Shown: positions 43,485 through 54,028 of the stretch, one piece after another
Layout: every line of letters begins with the position of its first letter
Position numbering within the stretch: the stretch's first letter is position 1
Origin: Haliclona indistincta
Taxonomy: Eukaryota > Porifera > Demospongiae > Haplosclerida > Chalinidae
Assembly: GCA_964017065.1 (NCBI GenBank)
Contig: OZ024785.1
Location: 1,507,142 to 1,571,141, forward strand
Direction: 5' to 3'
DNA: 64,000 nucleotides
Notes under the pieces: model-generated
Told to the model about the DNA's origin: nothing
Seen by the model: only the letters and a program-made list of their open reading frames with translations
Databases searched by the model: none
Translations under genes and position numbers: made by a program

Positions 43485-45151
43485 ACTGATACACAGCATT
43501 ACAGGTATACCACACTGACAAACTCAGTACTGTGTTAACTTGAAGAGGCAAAGCAAAATACTAGGACTAGTGAGTATTTGCATTGTGACATGTCTCACGT
43601 GTAGCTACTGGATCCACATCTGCCGGCTTCTCAGTATCAGCAACTACTACCACTGGATCCACATCTGCCGGCTTCTCAGTATCAGCAACTACTACCACTG
43701 GATCCACATCTGCCGGCTTCTCAGTATCAGCAACTACTACCACTGGATCCACATCTGCCGGCTTCTCAGTATCAGCAACTGCTACCACTGGATCCACATC
43801 TGCCGGCTTCTCAGTATCAGCAACTACTACCACTGGATCCACATCTGCCGGCTTCTCAGTATCAGCAACTACTACCACTGGATCCACATCTGCCGGCTTC
43901 TCAGTATCAGCAACTGCTACCACTGGATCCACATCTGCCGGCTTCTCAGTATCAGCAACTACTACCACTGGATCCACATCTGCCGGCTTCTCAGTATCAG
44001 CAACTGCTACCACTGGATCCACATCTGCCGGCTTCTCAGTATCAGCAACTACTACCACTGGATCCACATCTGCCGGCTTCTCAGTATCAGCAACTACTAC
44101 CACTGGATCCACATCTGCCGGCTTCTCAGTATCAGCAACTGCTACCACTGGATCCACATCTGCCGGCTTCTCAGTATCAGCAACTACTAAGATTGATGTA
44201 CACAACGTGGATCACGGTAAGTATGAAGACACTCACTTGGTACAAATGGATCCTCCGAGTCTATTGTGTAAGTTGTCTAGCAAAACCAAATTGAATTTCG
44301 TAAAGATAATGAATTGCACCATTACTGATCACTCACATTCAATGGTCTAGCCTTGTCTTCTCCTCCCTCGCCTTTTTGCTCTACAAGCAGCAGCATCCTC
44401 TTTGGTGTGCCTGGTGTCTCCTACAATAATCAACACAAGAGATTAATAACTAATGATCTACTGTAATACATCTGTACTCACCTCAAGTTCGAGTATCTGA
44501 CATCTCAGATCTTTCAGGTCAGTGCTGGCAGCCGTTGTTTCCAAAATTGCTTCTAATGATGAGGCCATTCCACGACTGTACTGCTGAAGAAGAATAGGTG
44601 CAATACTGTGACCGCTGCTGATCATCATTCAGTTCACTGAACTCACCGAAGACCAGCAGGGTTGACTGATTCTTTCTGCGAACGCTGTCTCTTTCTGTAG
44701 CCGGGTAGCTCGATGCAGTCTCAACGCTGTCTCTTCCTTTAGGCGGGTAGCTCGATGCAGTCTCAACGCTCAGACGCCGTCTCTTCCTGATGTAGCGGCC
44801 GGGTAGCTCGACATGATGCAGTCTCGACGCTGTCTCTTTCTGTAGCCGGGTAGCTCGATGCAATCTCAACGCTGTCTCTTCCTGTAGCCGGGTAGCTCGA
44901 TGCAGTCTCAACGCTGTCTCTTCCTGTAGCCTGGTAGCTCGATGCAGTCTCTTATTGCGAACGCTGTCTCTTCCTGTAGCCGGGTAGCTCGATGCAGTCC
45001 CAACGCTGTCTCTTCCTGTAGCCGGGTAGCTCGATGCAGTCTCAACGCTGTCTCTTCCTGCAGCCGGGTAGCTCGATGCAGTCTCATCGCTGTCTCTTCC
45101 TGTAGCCGGGTAGCTCGATGCAGTCTCAACGTGCTGATTCAATTCGATCAT
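43485..45151 (-). CDS. Repeat-rich protein gene with two coding minisatellites
   Basis: Minus-strand model. Exon A runs from ATG 45,151 (MIELNQHVETASSYP) to a GTGAGT donor near 44,646 and carries 14-residue ETASSYPATGRDSV repeats, some in shifted frame. Exon B at about 44,586-44,483 reads GMASSLEAILETTAAS and DLKDLRCQILELE. Exon C at about 44,432-44,338 reads ETPGTPKRMLLLVEQKGEGG. Exon D at about 44,270-44,247 reads DSEDPFVP. Exon E at about 44,189-43,602 holds thirteen 15-residue VADTEKPADVDPVVV repeats and ends VAT at a GTGAGAC donor. A short last exon near 43,535-43,490 is possible. All introns have GT-AG borders. No known family; the acidic Pro/Val repeats and Ser/Tyr-rich repeats suggest a disordered structural or scaffold protein. 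Confidence 0.5.
43607..44190. repeat. 45-bp minisatellite, 13 copies
   Basis: CTGGATCCACATCTGCCGGC recurs every 45 bp through the tract. Units differ almost only at one site (ACTACTACC or ACTGCTACC). It encodes the 15-residue VADTEKPADVDPVVV/A repeat on the minus strand. Homogeneity indicates recent turnover. Confidence 0.95.
44690..45130. repeat. 42-bp minisatellite, about 9-10 copies
   Basis: GCCGGGTAGCTCGATGCAGT and TCTCAACGCTGTCTCTTCCT alternate with a 42-bp core period. Several units are interrupted (44,760-44,830 and near 44,950). On the minus strand it encodes ETASSYPATGRDSV, with a second frame RLHRATRLQEETAL also open. Confidence 0.9.
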
Positions 45152-46980
45152 CTATGATTCTTCGACTGAGGACTGGCAACACGCGGCTGCTGTTTCAACT
45201 TAAGAACTGCACTTCAACACGTGATTACTAGTTGAGCCACGCCCTTGGATTAATTCTGTCTATGGTCAGACCTCTCTCTATAGCTACAAATCAATGGACG
45301 AAACAAGAGTCACGTGTTGCACTGTCACGTGTTGCAGTGCAAAACAGCTCTATCATTGACCAGACCAGTGATTTTATTTTTTAATGTTGCCTTGGATCCA
45401 ACTTACAGTTTGTACATAGCTCTTGATAATAATGGCCAACTTTTATCCTGATGATATATGCTACTCTTTAAGCCCGACCATTGTATCAAGATAACAATGA
45501 GTATCGTCAGGAATAATTGGATGATTTTTAATGAATTGTAACTAAATTGAATCCATGGGTCAGCAGCAAGTGTGTGGTGTCATTTCAACTTGAGTGTTGT
45601 GAAGTGTCCATCAATGTTTTCTCACAATCTAAAAATACAGCTGCTGTACATGTATGTAAGACACTAATCTTGAGGTTAAATGAGGTATATAAGGTTCATA
45701 GGTTGTAACAGTCTAGTCACAATTATCACAGAATGAGTCATAATAGCTACAATACCATGTTGCTGTGAGTCCGTCTTATTATGTGTGTGTCTCAATCACT
45801 AGCTAAGGAAGCATTAAACACATTATTGTACATGTGTGGGTTATCTGAAGCATTAAAACGAATTTTCAAGATGGTCTCTAGCTTCACGGACAAGTAAACA
45901 TGGTGTCTGCATACTGATGATACACTGATTTTGACTTCCAAACATGTCATGTTCATATCTCTTATTTCTCTTACAGGTCTTGAGTCAGGATGTCACTGTC
46001 CATCATGGGATACTCTAACAATTGAAGTCTGATATTGAACTGAGGTGGTACATGTAGTGGTGATATGCCAGTGGACACATTACCCAACACCATTCTTATA
46101 TTTTCATCACTCAAAGCCATGCGATGTCGTTGATCGTTTGTTACCTGGTGCAGTTGCATTCCTGGTTGTCCCATCAGATCACTACCTAGGAAGTGATCAA
46201 TGTTGTAATGTCGTTGTTCAAGAGATACAGTGACACATACAAGGTATGTGGAAGTCGATAACCTTCTCTCTATTGAGCACCATACGAGGAGTACAGCTGT
46301 CTACCTTCTCTGTTACTAGCAACTAACCATTGATCCCCTCTTGTAATTTAACAGTTAACCTCACTACAAGTATTGTACAATGCACAATGATTGTGAGCTA
46401 CATCTCTCATGCAGTGTGTCATGAGGGATGTTGCTCAGATTACAACACACATTTAGTGATCATGGCACACAGGTCATCTGCAGCCAGTGACCTAAAATTA
46501 GCTTTATAATCACATTGACATTATTGAACAGGTAATACCACTCGCTGTGTATGCTTGATGAGATCTCACACAGTGTGCTATTGAGCATGGCTCTCTATTG
46601 CTAGTACTGACACTTGAGTCCAGCACTAATGCTCTGCTATAATAATACACGCCATTGGTGAACCCAAACAGTATGCAATAAGCATGTTACTGCCGAAAGT
46701 GTGTCTTTACATAGAAGACTCATGTCATTCAAAGCTGACTGTTTGAGGTGGATACAGCTAATACTTGTATTTCAACACAATGATGTCACAGCATTATAGT
46801 AATAATAGTGTGTCAGTCAGTCTGACTAGTTGTCTCAACAATATACATGTACTGGTTCTGACCTTTCTGTAAATTGCAGTGCATGTACATCATATTATTG
46901 TAAACATCACTATAGCTGTCAGATACACTCTGATACATATAAACATGTCATTGCTAGGTGTGTACTTAAGAATATAAATA
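45152..46980. other. Intergenic, no gene recognised
   Basis: No convincing exons or repeats, apart from a short duplicated word CACGTGTTGCA (45,312-45,336). Short open frames near 46,000 lack domains. Sequence near 46,985 (CAAGCCAGATTATTACTAGG) echoes the duplicated block at 13,590 and 48,320. Confidence 0.45.
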
Positions 46981-47059
46981 CTAATACTAACAAGCCAGAT
47001 TATTACTAGGAGATCTACATCATAATATTGAAGATTGCATTCTTGTTTTTATATTCCAG

Positions 47060-47690
47060 CCTAGTTCCTCCTCCACTGATAGCTGGTTTCCCAGTCCTTC
47101 ACTATGTAATGTCTTATAATACCAGTGATAACAGCACACTGATACACACACATGTGAACTCTTCTATGACTAGCTACACAGTGTCTGGTGTACCAGGAGT
47201 AACCTACTATATTACAGTGATTGCTGTCAATGCTGTGGGACCAGGACCTATCAGTGATTACTCTATAGTGAATGGTGAAATAAAAAATTGAATTTTACTA
47301 ATAATTACCACAAGCTCATTCACAACTATGATAAGCAGTACAATACATGACGAAGTAATCTATTCACAAACTCCAACTGCTACAGAGCTGAGTAGCTCTA
47401 CTGTTATTAGTGAGTTAATCAACAACAACTTATTGACACAGAATACATACCTGAAGTGTTAGTTGTGTGTTTCCATCATAATAACTACTGGTTCTTAATT
47501 GTTAGTGTCTTGATAGTGTCAGTGATCAGTACAGCTATTATCACTAGTATCATTGTGTGGTGTGTTATGAGGAGAAGGAGACCATCATCACATGCTACAG
47601 CAACTACTGACCATGATAAAGAACAAGTCACTGAGCTAGCTACAGTGATCTATGACACAGACATTTTTATAATTCGCGCCAAATTCTTAT
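47060..47690 (+). pseudogene. Broken fourth receptor copy (FN3 + TM + partial tail)
   Basis: An exon at about 47,060-47,275 is nearly identical to the last FN3 exon of receptors 1 and 3 (GFPVLHYVMSYNTSDNSTLI to NAVGPGPISDYSIVN). An exon from about 47,504 repeats the TM and proximal tail (SVISTAIITSIIVWCVMRRR, ELATVIYDT). After VIYDT the sequence changes abruptly to unrelated DNA, losing every ENVAY unit and the terminus. A stalk-like piece near 47,345-47,410 is rearranged, and no Ig or first FN3 exon was found upstream. A relict, or a donor of FN3/TM sequence. Confidence 0.8.
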
Positions 47691-47989
47691 TAGAGCTCAC
47701 CTCGTGTTGTAGCAAGATGGTAGGCAACTTGGCATGCTTGCCTTGCTTGGCGATTCCGCCGATTCATGAATCCGCTGTCGAGAATCAGATAATGTATGAA
47801 GTTGAAGGACAAAGATGAGACATGTCACAAAACGTCAAAGTACATGTAAGGCGCAGTATAACTACTATAGCTGGCTACTAGTCATTGATGTGCTGTAGGT
47901 TGCTGTACGTATTATCATCTAGATCATACATTTGGAGATCTTTACACAGAACTGAGTTGCTGTTGGTTGAGCTAGCTGTTGATACATAT

Positions 47990-48700
47990 GTGTAGGTGGG
48001 TGTGTCCACCTGGTGTGTAGGTCCACCTGGTGTGTAGGTGGGTGTGTCCTACTCATCTGGTGTTTCTCCTCTTGAGTGACTAGTTCAAGTGATGTATCAT
48101 ACTCATCAATGCTTCATATTACACACAGTAAGTTGTATCTTGGGTTTATAAACTATTTTCCTTTACTCTACTGTAGCTGTTCTTGACTGAGTGATGTCCG
48201 TCCATCCTCTATTCCAATGACTAATACGTCTCAAAGTGACTGTCACATGTTGCTGTCAATATCATCCTGTGAGCCGTGTTGTAGACATTGATGCTTTCAT
48301 TCATTGTCTTTATAACAAGCCCAGATTATTACTAGGATGTTCATCAGAGATACTTCATGGAGACCATCACATGGTTGCTATGGTTACTATGGTTACCATG
48401 GTTACTATGGTTACTATGGTTATCTGACTGATAAGATATTTAAGCAGGTCTGTCCTCTCTACCTATCACTGTATTTAGTCTGCTCTTCTCACAGAACAGA
48501 AGACAACCTGTCAGTAGACACCAGCAGCAGGTCAGATACTATATGAGACTGATTGGAACACTTACCTCTTGTTCAGACAAATTGACTGATAGAACCAAAC
48601 ACTAACAGCCAGTTATCATAGTGTCAATACACAATATCGTTAATGTCTACTTACTGTGGTTTAGCTGATAATGTAAGCACCATAATGGAAAAGTCATTAT
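47990..48700. repeat. Minisatellite plus duplicated block (partner of 13.25-13.96 kb)
   Basis: GTGTAGGTGGGTGTGTCC units at 47,990-48,060 are followed by the same sequence as 13,350-13,960, including the GGTTACTATGG array at 48,372-48,423. The unit number and several small indels differ. Confidence 0.8.
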
Positions 48701-48748
48701 TATTTCATCCTCCTTGAGTCTGCTTCTCATTGCTGTTCTTTACTTTAG

Positions 48749-50256
48749 GTGACACTCCGTGTGATTGTCCTTCTCCTTCTTGTGCTCATTTTAGGCTCCT
48801 CCCTCTGGCTCTCTCCCACTACCGCTTGCAGCTGGTCCACCGTCATCCCCATTCTTGCCTTACGAGGTCGCCCCCGCTTTCTCTCTTCCATCTCCTCCTA
48901 CTTTAATGTGGTGACATCGAATCCAACCCTGGACCCTCCTCTGCTGACATAGTGAAGTGTGTGTGTGACTCCTCTAAAGAGTCCGGTCTTATGATCTGCT
49001 GTGAAGCCTACTGTTGTTGGAGCCATTGTAAGTGTGTTAGCGTCTCTGAGTCTGTTGCTTCCAGTTTCCCTTTTGTCTGCCCTCGCTGTATTGAATCTTC
49101 AGTTGTTGCTCTTAAATCTAAGATCTGTTCCATTGAATCTGAACTCTCTTTTGTCTTCCCAGCTTACCTCCCTTTCTTGTCCTCTTCCTGCTCAATTTCT
49201 CCATCTAAGCATGAGCCTTCCCTTCCTATTTCTACTATCTCTAATATCCCCCATTTTCTTCTTCCTGTCCTTCTTTGCCTGTGTCCCCTCAGCTGACTAA
49301 ATCTTCCTCTAAATCCCATTCTTCCCTTTCCACTACCTCTTTTTATCCAAACACAGCCCTTCCCCAAAACCTCCTTTCCTCCCTCGTCCCACTCTCTCTT
49401 GTCAGCCTCGTCCCTCATTTTCTCAGTCACCTCCCCTCTCTCTGCCTCCCTCATCACTCTCTGCCCCAAGCCCCTCCTTTTCTCCCACATCTCGCCCTCC
49501 TCTGTTACCAACTCCTTGTCTTCCTCCATCCAAAATTCTCTCCCACCCACTACACACTCCTCCACTGCCTGTGTCTTCTCCAGTTCTTCCTCTAGTCCAT
49601 TATCACCCATTTCCTCTAGTCCTCCCCTGTCCGCAACTACCTCCCCTGTTTTATTCCTCTAGTCCTCCCCTGTCCACAAATCTCCCTCTCCCTCAGGGCC
49701 CCACCCCCTCTTCCTCTCCTCTTGTACTTACACATCACATTGCAAAACATTTAACCGACCTCTTCCTCCTACCTCTCGCTCATCCCACAAACCTCCCTCC
49801 CCCTCTTCCCCCACCTCCTCTGCTTCTCCCTCCCCCTCTTGCCCCACCTCCTCTGCTTCACCCACCCACCCTCTCTATTTTAATGCCCGTAGTATCTTCC
49901 TATCTTTAGCAAACTCTACAGCCTATGTCATATCTATGATCCTGATGTTATCAGTTGAATCTTGGTTAGTCCCTGAAATCTCTAATGATGAAATCAATAT
50001 CCCTAACTACTCTATTTTTCGTCTTGACCGCTCTCGTCATGGAGGTGGTATTCTTGTCTATGTTAAATTTTCCTTACGTGTTACCCCTATTCAATCCCCC
50101 AATACTAATCTTGTTCCTCTCTCACACCATTGCTCCTTCTCCATAACCACTTTCTACCGTCCACCCTCTTCTCCTTATGATCTAGATCTCCTCATCGGTT
50201 CATTCTCCAAATTAAATCTCTTTATTCTCTTAAATCTAATTTTATTTGGGTGTTAA
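48749..50256 (+). pseudogene. PHD/endonuclease non-LTR retrotransposon, 5' part
   Basis: From 48,952: MKCVCDSSKESGLMICCEA, YCCWSHCKCVSV and FPFVCPRC form a PHD-type finger, followed by a short helical stretch (KSKICSIESELSF) and a long Ser/Pro-rich, frameshifted region. Near 49,880-50,256 the frames resume with FNARS-like and SVESWLVPEISND, FRLDRSRHGGGILVYVKFSL and TFYRPPSSPYDLDLL, the N-terminal half of an APE-type endonuclease. It stops at 50,256. The plus strand is extremely pyrimidine-rich throughout. The same layout as the 9.7-13 kb element but a different subfamily. Confidence 0.8.
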
Positions 50257-50341
50257 TTTCTCTAATTCTTATTCTTCTCTATTTTACAAACGGGATTGAT
50301 TCATGTTGAGTATAACCACAGGATCCTGGACACATTCTACT

Positions 50342-50608
50342 AGACTAAGAGGCACTGATTCTGAGAAGAATAAGATCAAAATATGCTCTAAAATACATAT
50401 CAGAATCTATGGTAAATGAGACATTCATCCACTGCTCGTGTATTTCTCTTCCATTCACTCTTTGTCTTGCTTGCTCCTCTTCAGTGTTGATGCCTTTACG
50501 GAGAAATCCACCCAGTCCTGTTAGCAAGGGCAAAAGAAACTCAACTGCAGCATCACTGTCCGTCAGAGAAAAACACAGTAAGTGATCAGACGCAACAAGC
50601 TGTACTGA
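50342..50608 (-). CDS. Partial open frame of unknown gene
   Basis: Minus strand, open from about 50,608 to the stop at 50,342-50,344: VQLVASDHLLCFSLTDSDAA, VEFLLPLLTGLGGFLRKGIN and NGREIHEQWMNVSFTIDSDM. The composition is protein-like, and the upstream end runs directly into a (TAA)n tract at which the next retroelement is inserted. The rest of the gene may be displaced beyond 51,515 or lost. Family not recognised. Confidence 0.4.
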
Positions 50609-51515
50609 TTATTATTATTATTATTATTATACAACACTAAGATGTAGGGAAATAAAAGAGAGAGAAAAAAATAAACCAAAGGAAAAAAAACACCAAAAGA
50701 CAAACTTAAGTAAGATTTACACTAAGGTGAACACAAAATAAACAAACTTAAACAACAAAGCACAAAAAAGGAACATGAAAAGAAAAGAAAACAAATAATG
50801 ATCAACAATTCAAGTACCAAATAACGTGTCCAAAAGTGGTTGTAGGGTGCTTCGAATGAGTATACTATTTCCTCGCTGAATTGTCACGGACAGTCTTTGA
50901 AGTAAAAACGAAAATGAACGTGCTTCTCCACTATAGTTCATAATACGGCGGCCTAAATCACGGACGAGAGACCAAGACTTAGGACCAATCGCCCCCAATG
51001 ATTCAATTGCTAGGGGTACAAAGTGATATGAATGGCTTAGCTGACAATATTTTGACTCTTTTCTCACTTCAGCACCGGCCGCAACCGCCCCAGAACTTGT
51101 AACAGCCACTGCCCTGTATGAAGATGCTAATGAATCTACAACAGTGGCATCCCAAACCAAAGGCTTGCCCCCAGCCCACGGAATCATAGTGAGTCCATCT
51201 GGCCTCTTGCCATCAGATCTTTGGAGATTTGAAGGTTCTAAAGTAGAAGGAATTCCCGCTGAGGACAGGGCTCTATGTAGAACGTCATTTATTGCGGCAT
51301 GGCGATGATGCTTTCCGCCACCCCTTTTACAGGAAAGACCATGATGCGCAAACTCATCCACTCTTGCTCCACATTGGTGTCATACATGAGGGGTACAGAT
51401 TGGTAAACCAAGTCTGAGACCCACAGCTATCCTTACAGCTTCATCATCTAATCTCAGACCCAGTGAAGAAATAGGCAGAGCCTGGAGCCATGCCCCTTAT
51501 TATTATTATTATTAA
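50609..51515 (-). mobile_element. Non-LTR retroelement C-terminal fragment in a (TAA)n tract
   Basis: Minus-strand coding from about 51,490 reads [20 protein letters not shown] and GLPICTPHV. After a TGA in place of a residue it continues HQCGARVDEFAHHGLSCKRG to HRHAAINDVLHRALSSAGIP, SDGKRPDGLTMIPWA and VWDATVVDSLASSY, ending near 50,810. This Cys/His and restriction-enzyme-like C-terminal region is typical of retroelement polyproteins of marine invertebrates. (ATT)n tracts lie at both edges (50,609-50,633 and 51,497-51,515), so insertion into a TAA-type microsatellite is likely. 5'-truncated, with a premature stop. Confidence 0.75.
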
Positions 51516-52950
51516 AGATTTTAGCAAAAGAGACTATGTTGTTTTCTTGCTTGTCTCATCTGCCGTCGTCTATTATTAATTTTTTCTTTATTCAGAGAGT
51601 GCTAACTTGTCTCCATCTCCTACCGCTAACTCCCTTGGATCAGGTACGAACAGAAAAATAATCCTTTCTCTTCCTCCTGCTGTTCCCTTGCCCTCATTTT
51701 TATCTTACCTTACCACTGTCTACTATATTATTTGCCTCTTGGTACGGAATGTTCAGCCAGTCTTACATACTAGTATTGACCTCCTGAGATAAGGACACAT
51801 TATTATGGTACCACTGTACAATATATGAACTATACACATGCTCTCGTTTATTGACCCACGCTCTAATAAATTTGGTATCTATAAATTGGTATGTCTCAAC
51901 TACATGTGGTACAGTATCTCACTCTCTTCCTTCCTTCCTTCAGGACTGGTCTCGATCGTATCTCTACTATCACTCACAGCAGTGCTGGTACGTTGCTATG
52001 GTGATCAATACTCACAGTAAGTCACTAGTTATGATGTGTGAGTTTAGTAATAATAATTATGATTTGTTGCATTAGTGCCTCTGCTACCTTATATAGCTTC
52101 TGATGTATTTTAGAGTGTGCTTGATTGCTCTGTTTGTCTAGCTTCTCAGTCTCTTCTCAGTCTCTTCTCAGTTAACACTTTACTGAGTGTCTAGTACAGT
52201 TTGTGCCTCCGTGGAGCAATGTGGCAAATGTAGCAATGTCAGTATCTTGTATCATGATCGTTGCTGACCCAATTTAATGTTGTTCAGTAAAAATGGGCAT
52301 TATAATCGATTTTTGATTGTGTCAGATGCTGGCAGTGTGGTTCATACCAATAACATGTTTAAGAGCTTTGACACATGTACATGAGCTATGTTCTGTTAGC
52401 TACTTGTTTCATGGGAAACATGACCAAAACTCATCATTTCTCATAATCCCGGGCATTTCTAATACCTGTATATTTTCAAAAATCTGTGGTTTCTTTTGCT
52501 ATCTACAGAATTCATTGTGGGCGTGTACCTGCATCATACCTTGTTTTCTCATTATCAGCATGATCATTCCATCATGCCACTTGTTGTAATCCATTATACT
52601 TGTTATTAATGAATGATTCTTTTTTGAACATAGAGAAGCTGTCAGTTCACTAGTGTGTCGGCAAGTTCTGTTGTGCTACTTTCAGGCAATAACAGAAGAG
52701 CTCAGTGGTATTCATCATAAACTACACATCATTCACTATACACAGTATAATGTAATAAACTATGTTTGATTTGATGGAGTATGAGAATGTTTTATGAAAT
52801 ATGAAGTAATTGTGAATGTGCAATACATAATGTAATATAATAGTGTATGACTCTACAACATGAACTTGCTGAATACCATTCAAAGATTCGTATGCAGTTA
52901 TGAGGTGTTTAATGCACAGAGTGAAGAATACATTTGTGGAAGCCTAGGTA
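51516..52950. other. Intergenic, weak exon-like stretch only
   Basis: A segment near 51,943-52,015, after CCTTCCTTCAG and ending at AGTAAG, reads GLVSIVSLLSLTAVLVRCYG and could be a TM-containing exon, but nothing adjoining supports it. Several short frames (51,607; 52,317) have no domain. Otherwise nothing seen. Confidence 0.35.
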
Positions 52951-53380
52951 GATAAAAGCTAATAAAACATGGCGCCCAAAAATAAATAAGTGAGCAAACA
53001 GTTCAGGAGGATAGATCATGTAATAATGAAAACAGACAAAGTGGAGCAGACATGATCAAAAAGAAGGTGTTTAAAAGTAGGGGCAGAAGAACTATAAGCA
53101 CTATATAACCGAGCAGGAAGAGACTTCCAATGGGAAATGACGTGTGTTATAACACACATTGAGCTACTGAGTTCTTCTATGTGCTGAGAGAGGGATCCTG
53201 TTGCATTTAGACAGGATGGAAGAATATGAAGAGTACCAGACCTTAGTGATCATTGTGTCGGCAAACACAGAACAGATTCTAGTTTATTAACATGAGTAGA
53301 ATGACGTGGGTCCCACACTGCACCATAGTAATCCAATGTAGCTAACACCTCACTGATGTTAGCTTTGGTCTCAGGGGTAG
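52950..53380 (-). pseudogene. Remnant of non-LTR reverse transcriptase C-terminus
   Basis: Minus-strand reading gives DYYGAVWDPRHSTHVNKLES (compare the LEYACQVWDPH motif of intact elements), then, after frame breaks, CVITHVISHWKSLPARLY, the usual end of such proteins. Only the 3' portion survives. Confidence 0.6.
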
Positions 53381-53535
53381 CTTCTTCATGAATCATTCAG
53401 ATTTCCCGTTTGCACTTTCTAGTGAGATTATACACATGTGTCGACATCATAGCATGAGCTTAGGTGTGACGCTGAGACTAGAAACCCATTATATCAGGTT
53501 CCTGTGGACTTAGACCCCGGATCGCCGTTTTTAAA

Positions 53536-53544
53536 TTTCCCGCG
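53536..53544 (+). promoter_or_regulatory. E2F-like site upstream of the kinesin
   Basis: TTTCCCGCG matches the E2F/DP consensus and lies about 490 bp upstream of the kinesin ATG. The 18-bp context TTTAAATTTCCCGCGTTA is repeated exactly near 60,408-60,425, at the SAP-domain gene. Function inferred only. Confidence 0.4.
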
Positions 53545-54028
53545 TTAGAATATCATGTGATTCGCCACGTGGCGGGACAAGAAACATACTAACGTGCGGA
53601 CTTACTAGAGACCAGTTCTCGTGTACAAGGTGTGCAAGGTAAGTTGAGGGTGTCAGTAGCATCTCGAGGAGTGCGCTGTGTAGCTCTAATAGTTTGGCCT
53701 TAATTAGGTAAACACGTACACGAATAATGTACAGTTCACGGTGCGAACTGTCTAGAATGTGTTTGTTCGTGCTGCATATAAAATAGGTTTGTTTACTGTG
53801 GATAGTGTGTTCTAGTATTACTACAAATCAGCTGCTAATAATTAGTACAGGGTATTATTATACATTGCTACAATGCATTATTACTAATGCTGCATTCATT
53901 AAATTCACACTATACATGCTCACATGTTATGCTACATTTGGGTAAGATACTGTACACTGTGTAATAGTTGAACACAACTCTTTGTTGATAGCGCTATCTC
54001 TTCTTTATCTTATCCAGCAACTAGTATA

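Noticed and set aside
43540..44190. Plus-strand frame of WIHICRLLSISNYYH repeats
   Set aside because: Open only because the 45-bp unit has no stop in that frame; the minus strand has coherent splice sites and flanking exons, so the plus frame is a shadow.
43607..44190. CRISPR-like array of 45-bp units
   Set aside because: Units are contiguous with no variable spacers, in an intron-containing eukaryotic gene; it is a coding minisatellite.
49164..49610. Minus-strand Glu/Arg-rich 148-residue frame
   Set aside because: Complement of the pyrimidine-rich retrotransposon ORF1; its composition is explained by strand bias, and the PHD finger and endonuclease are on the plus strand.
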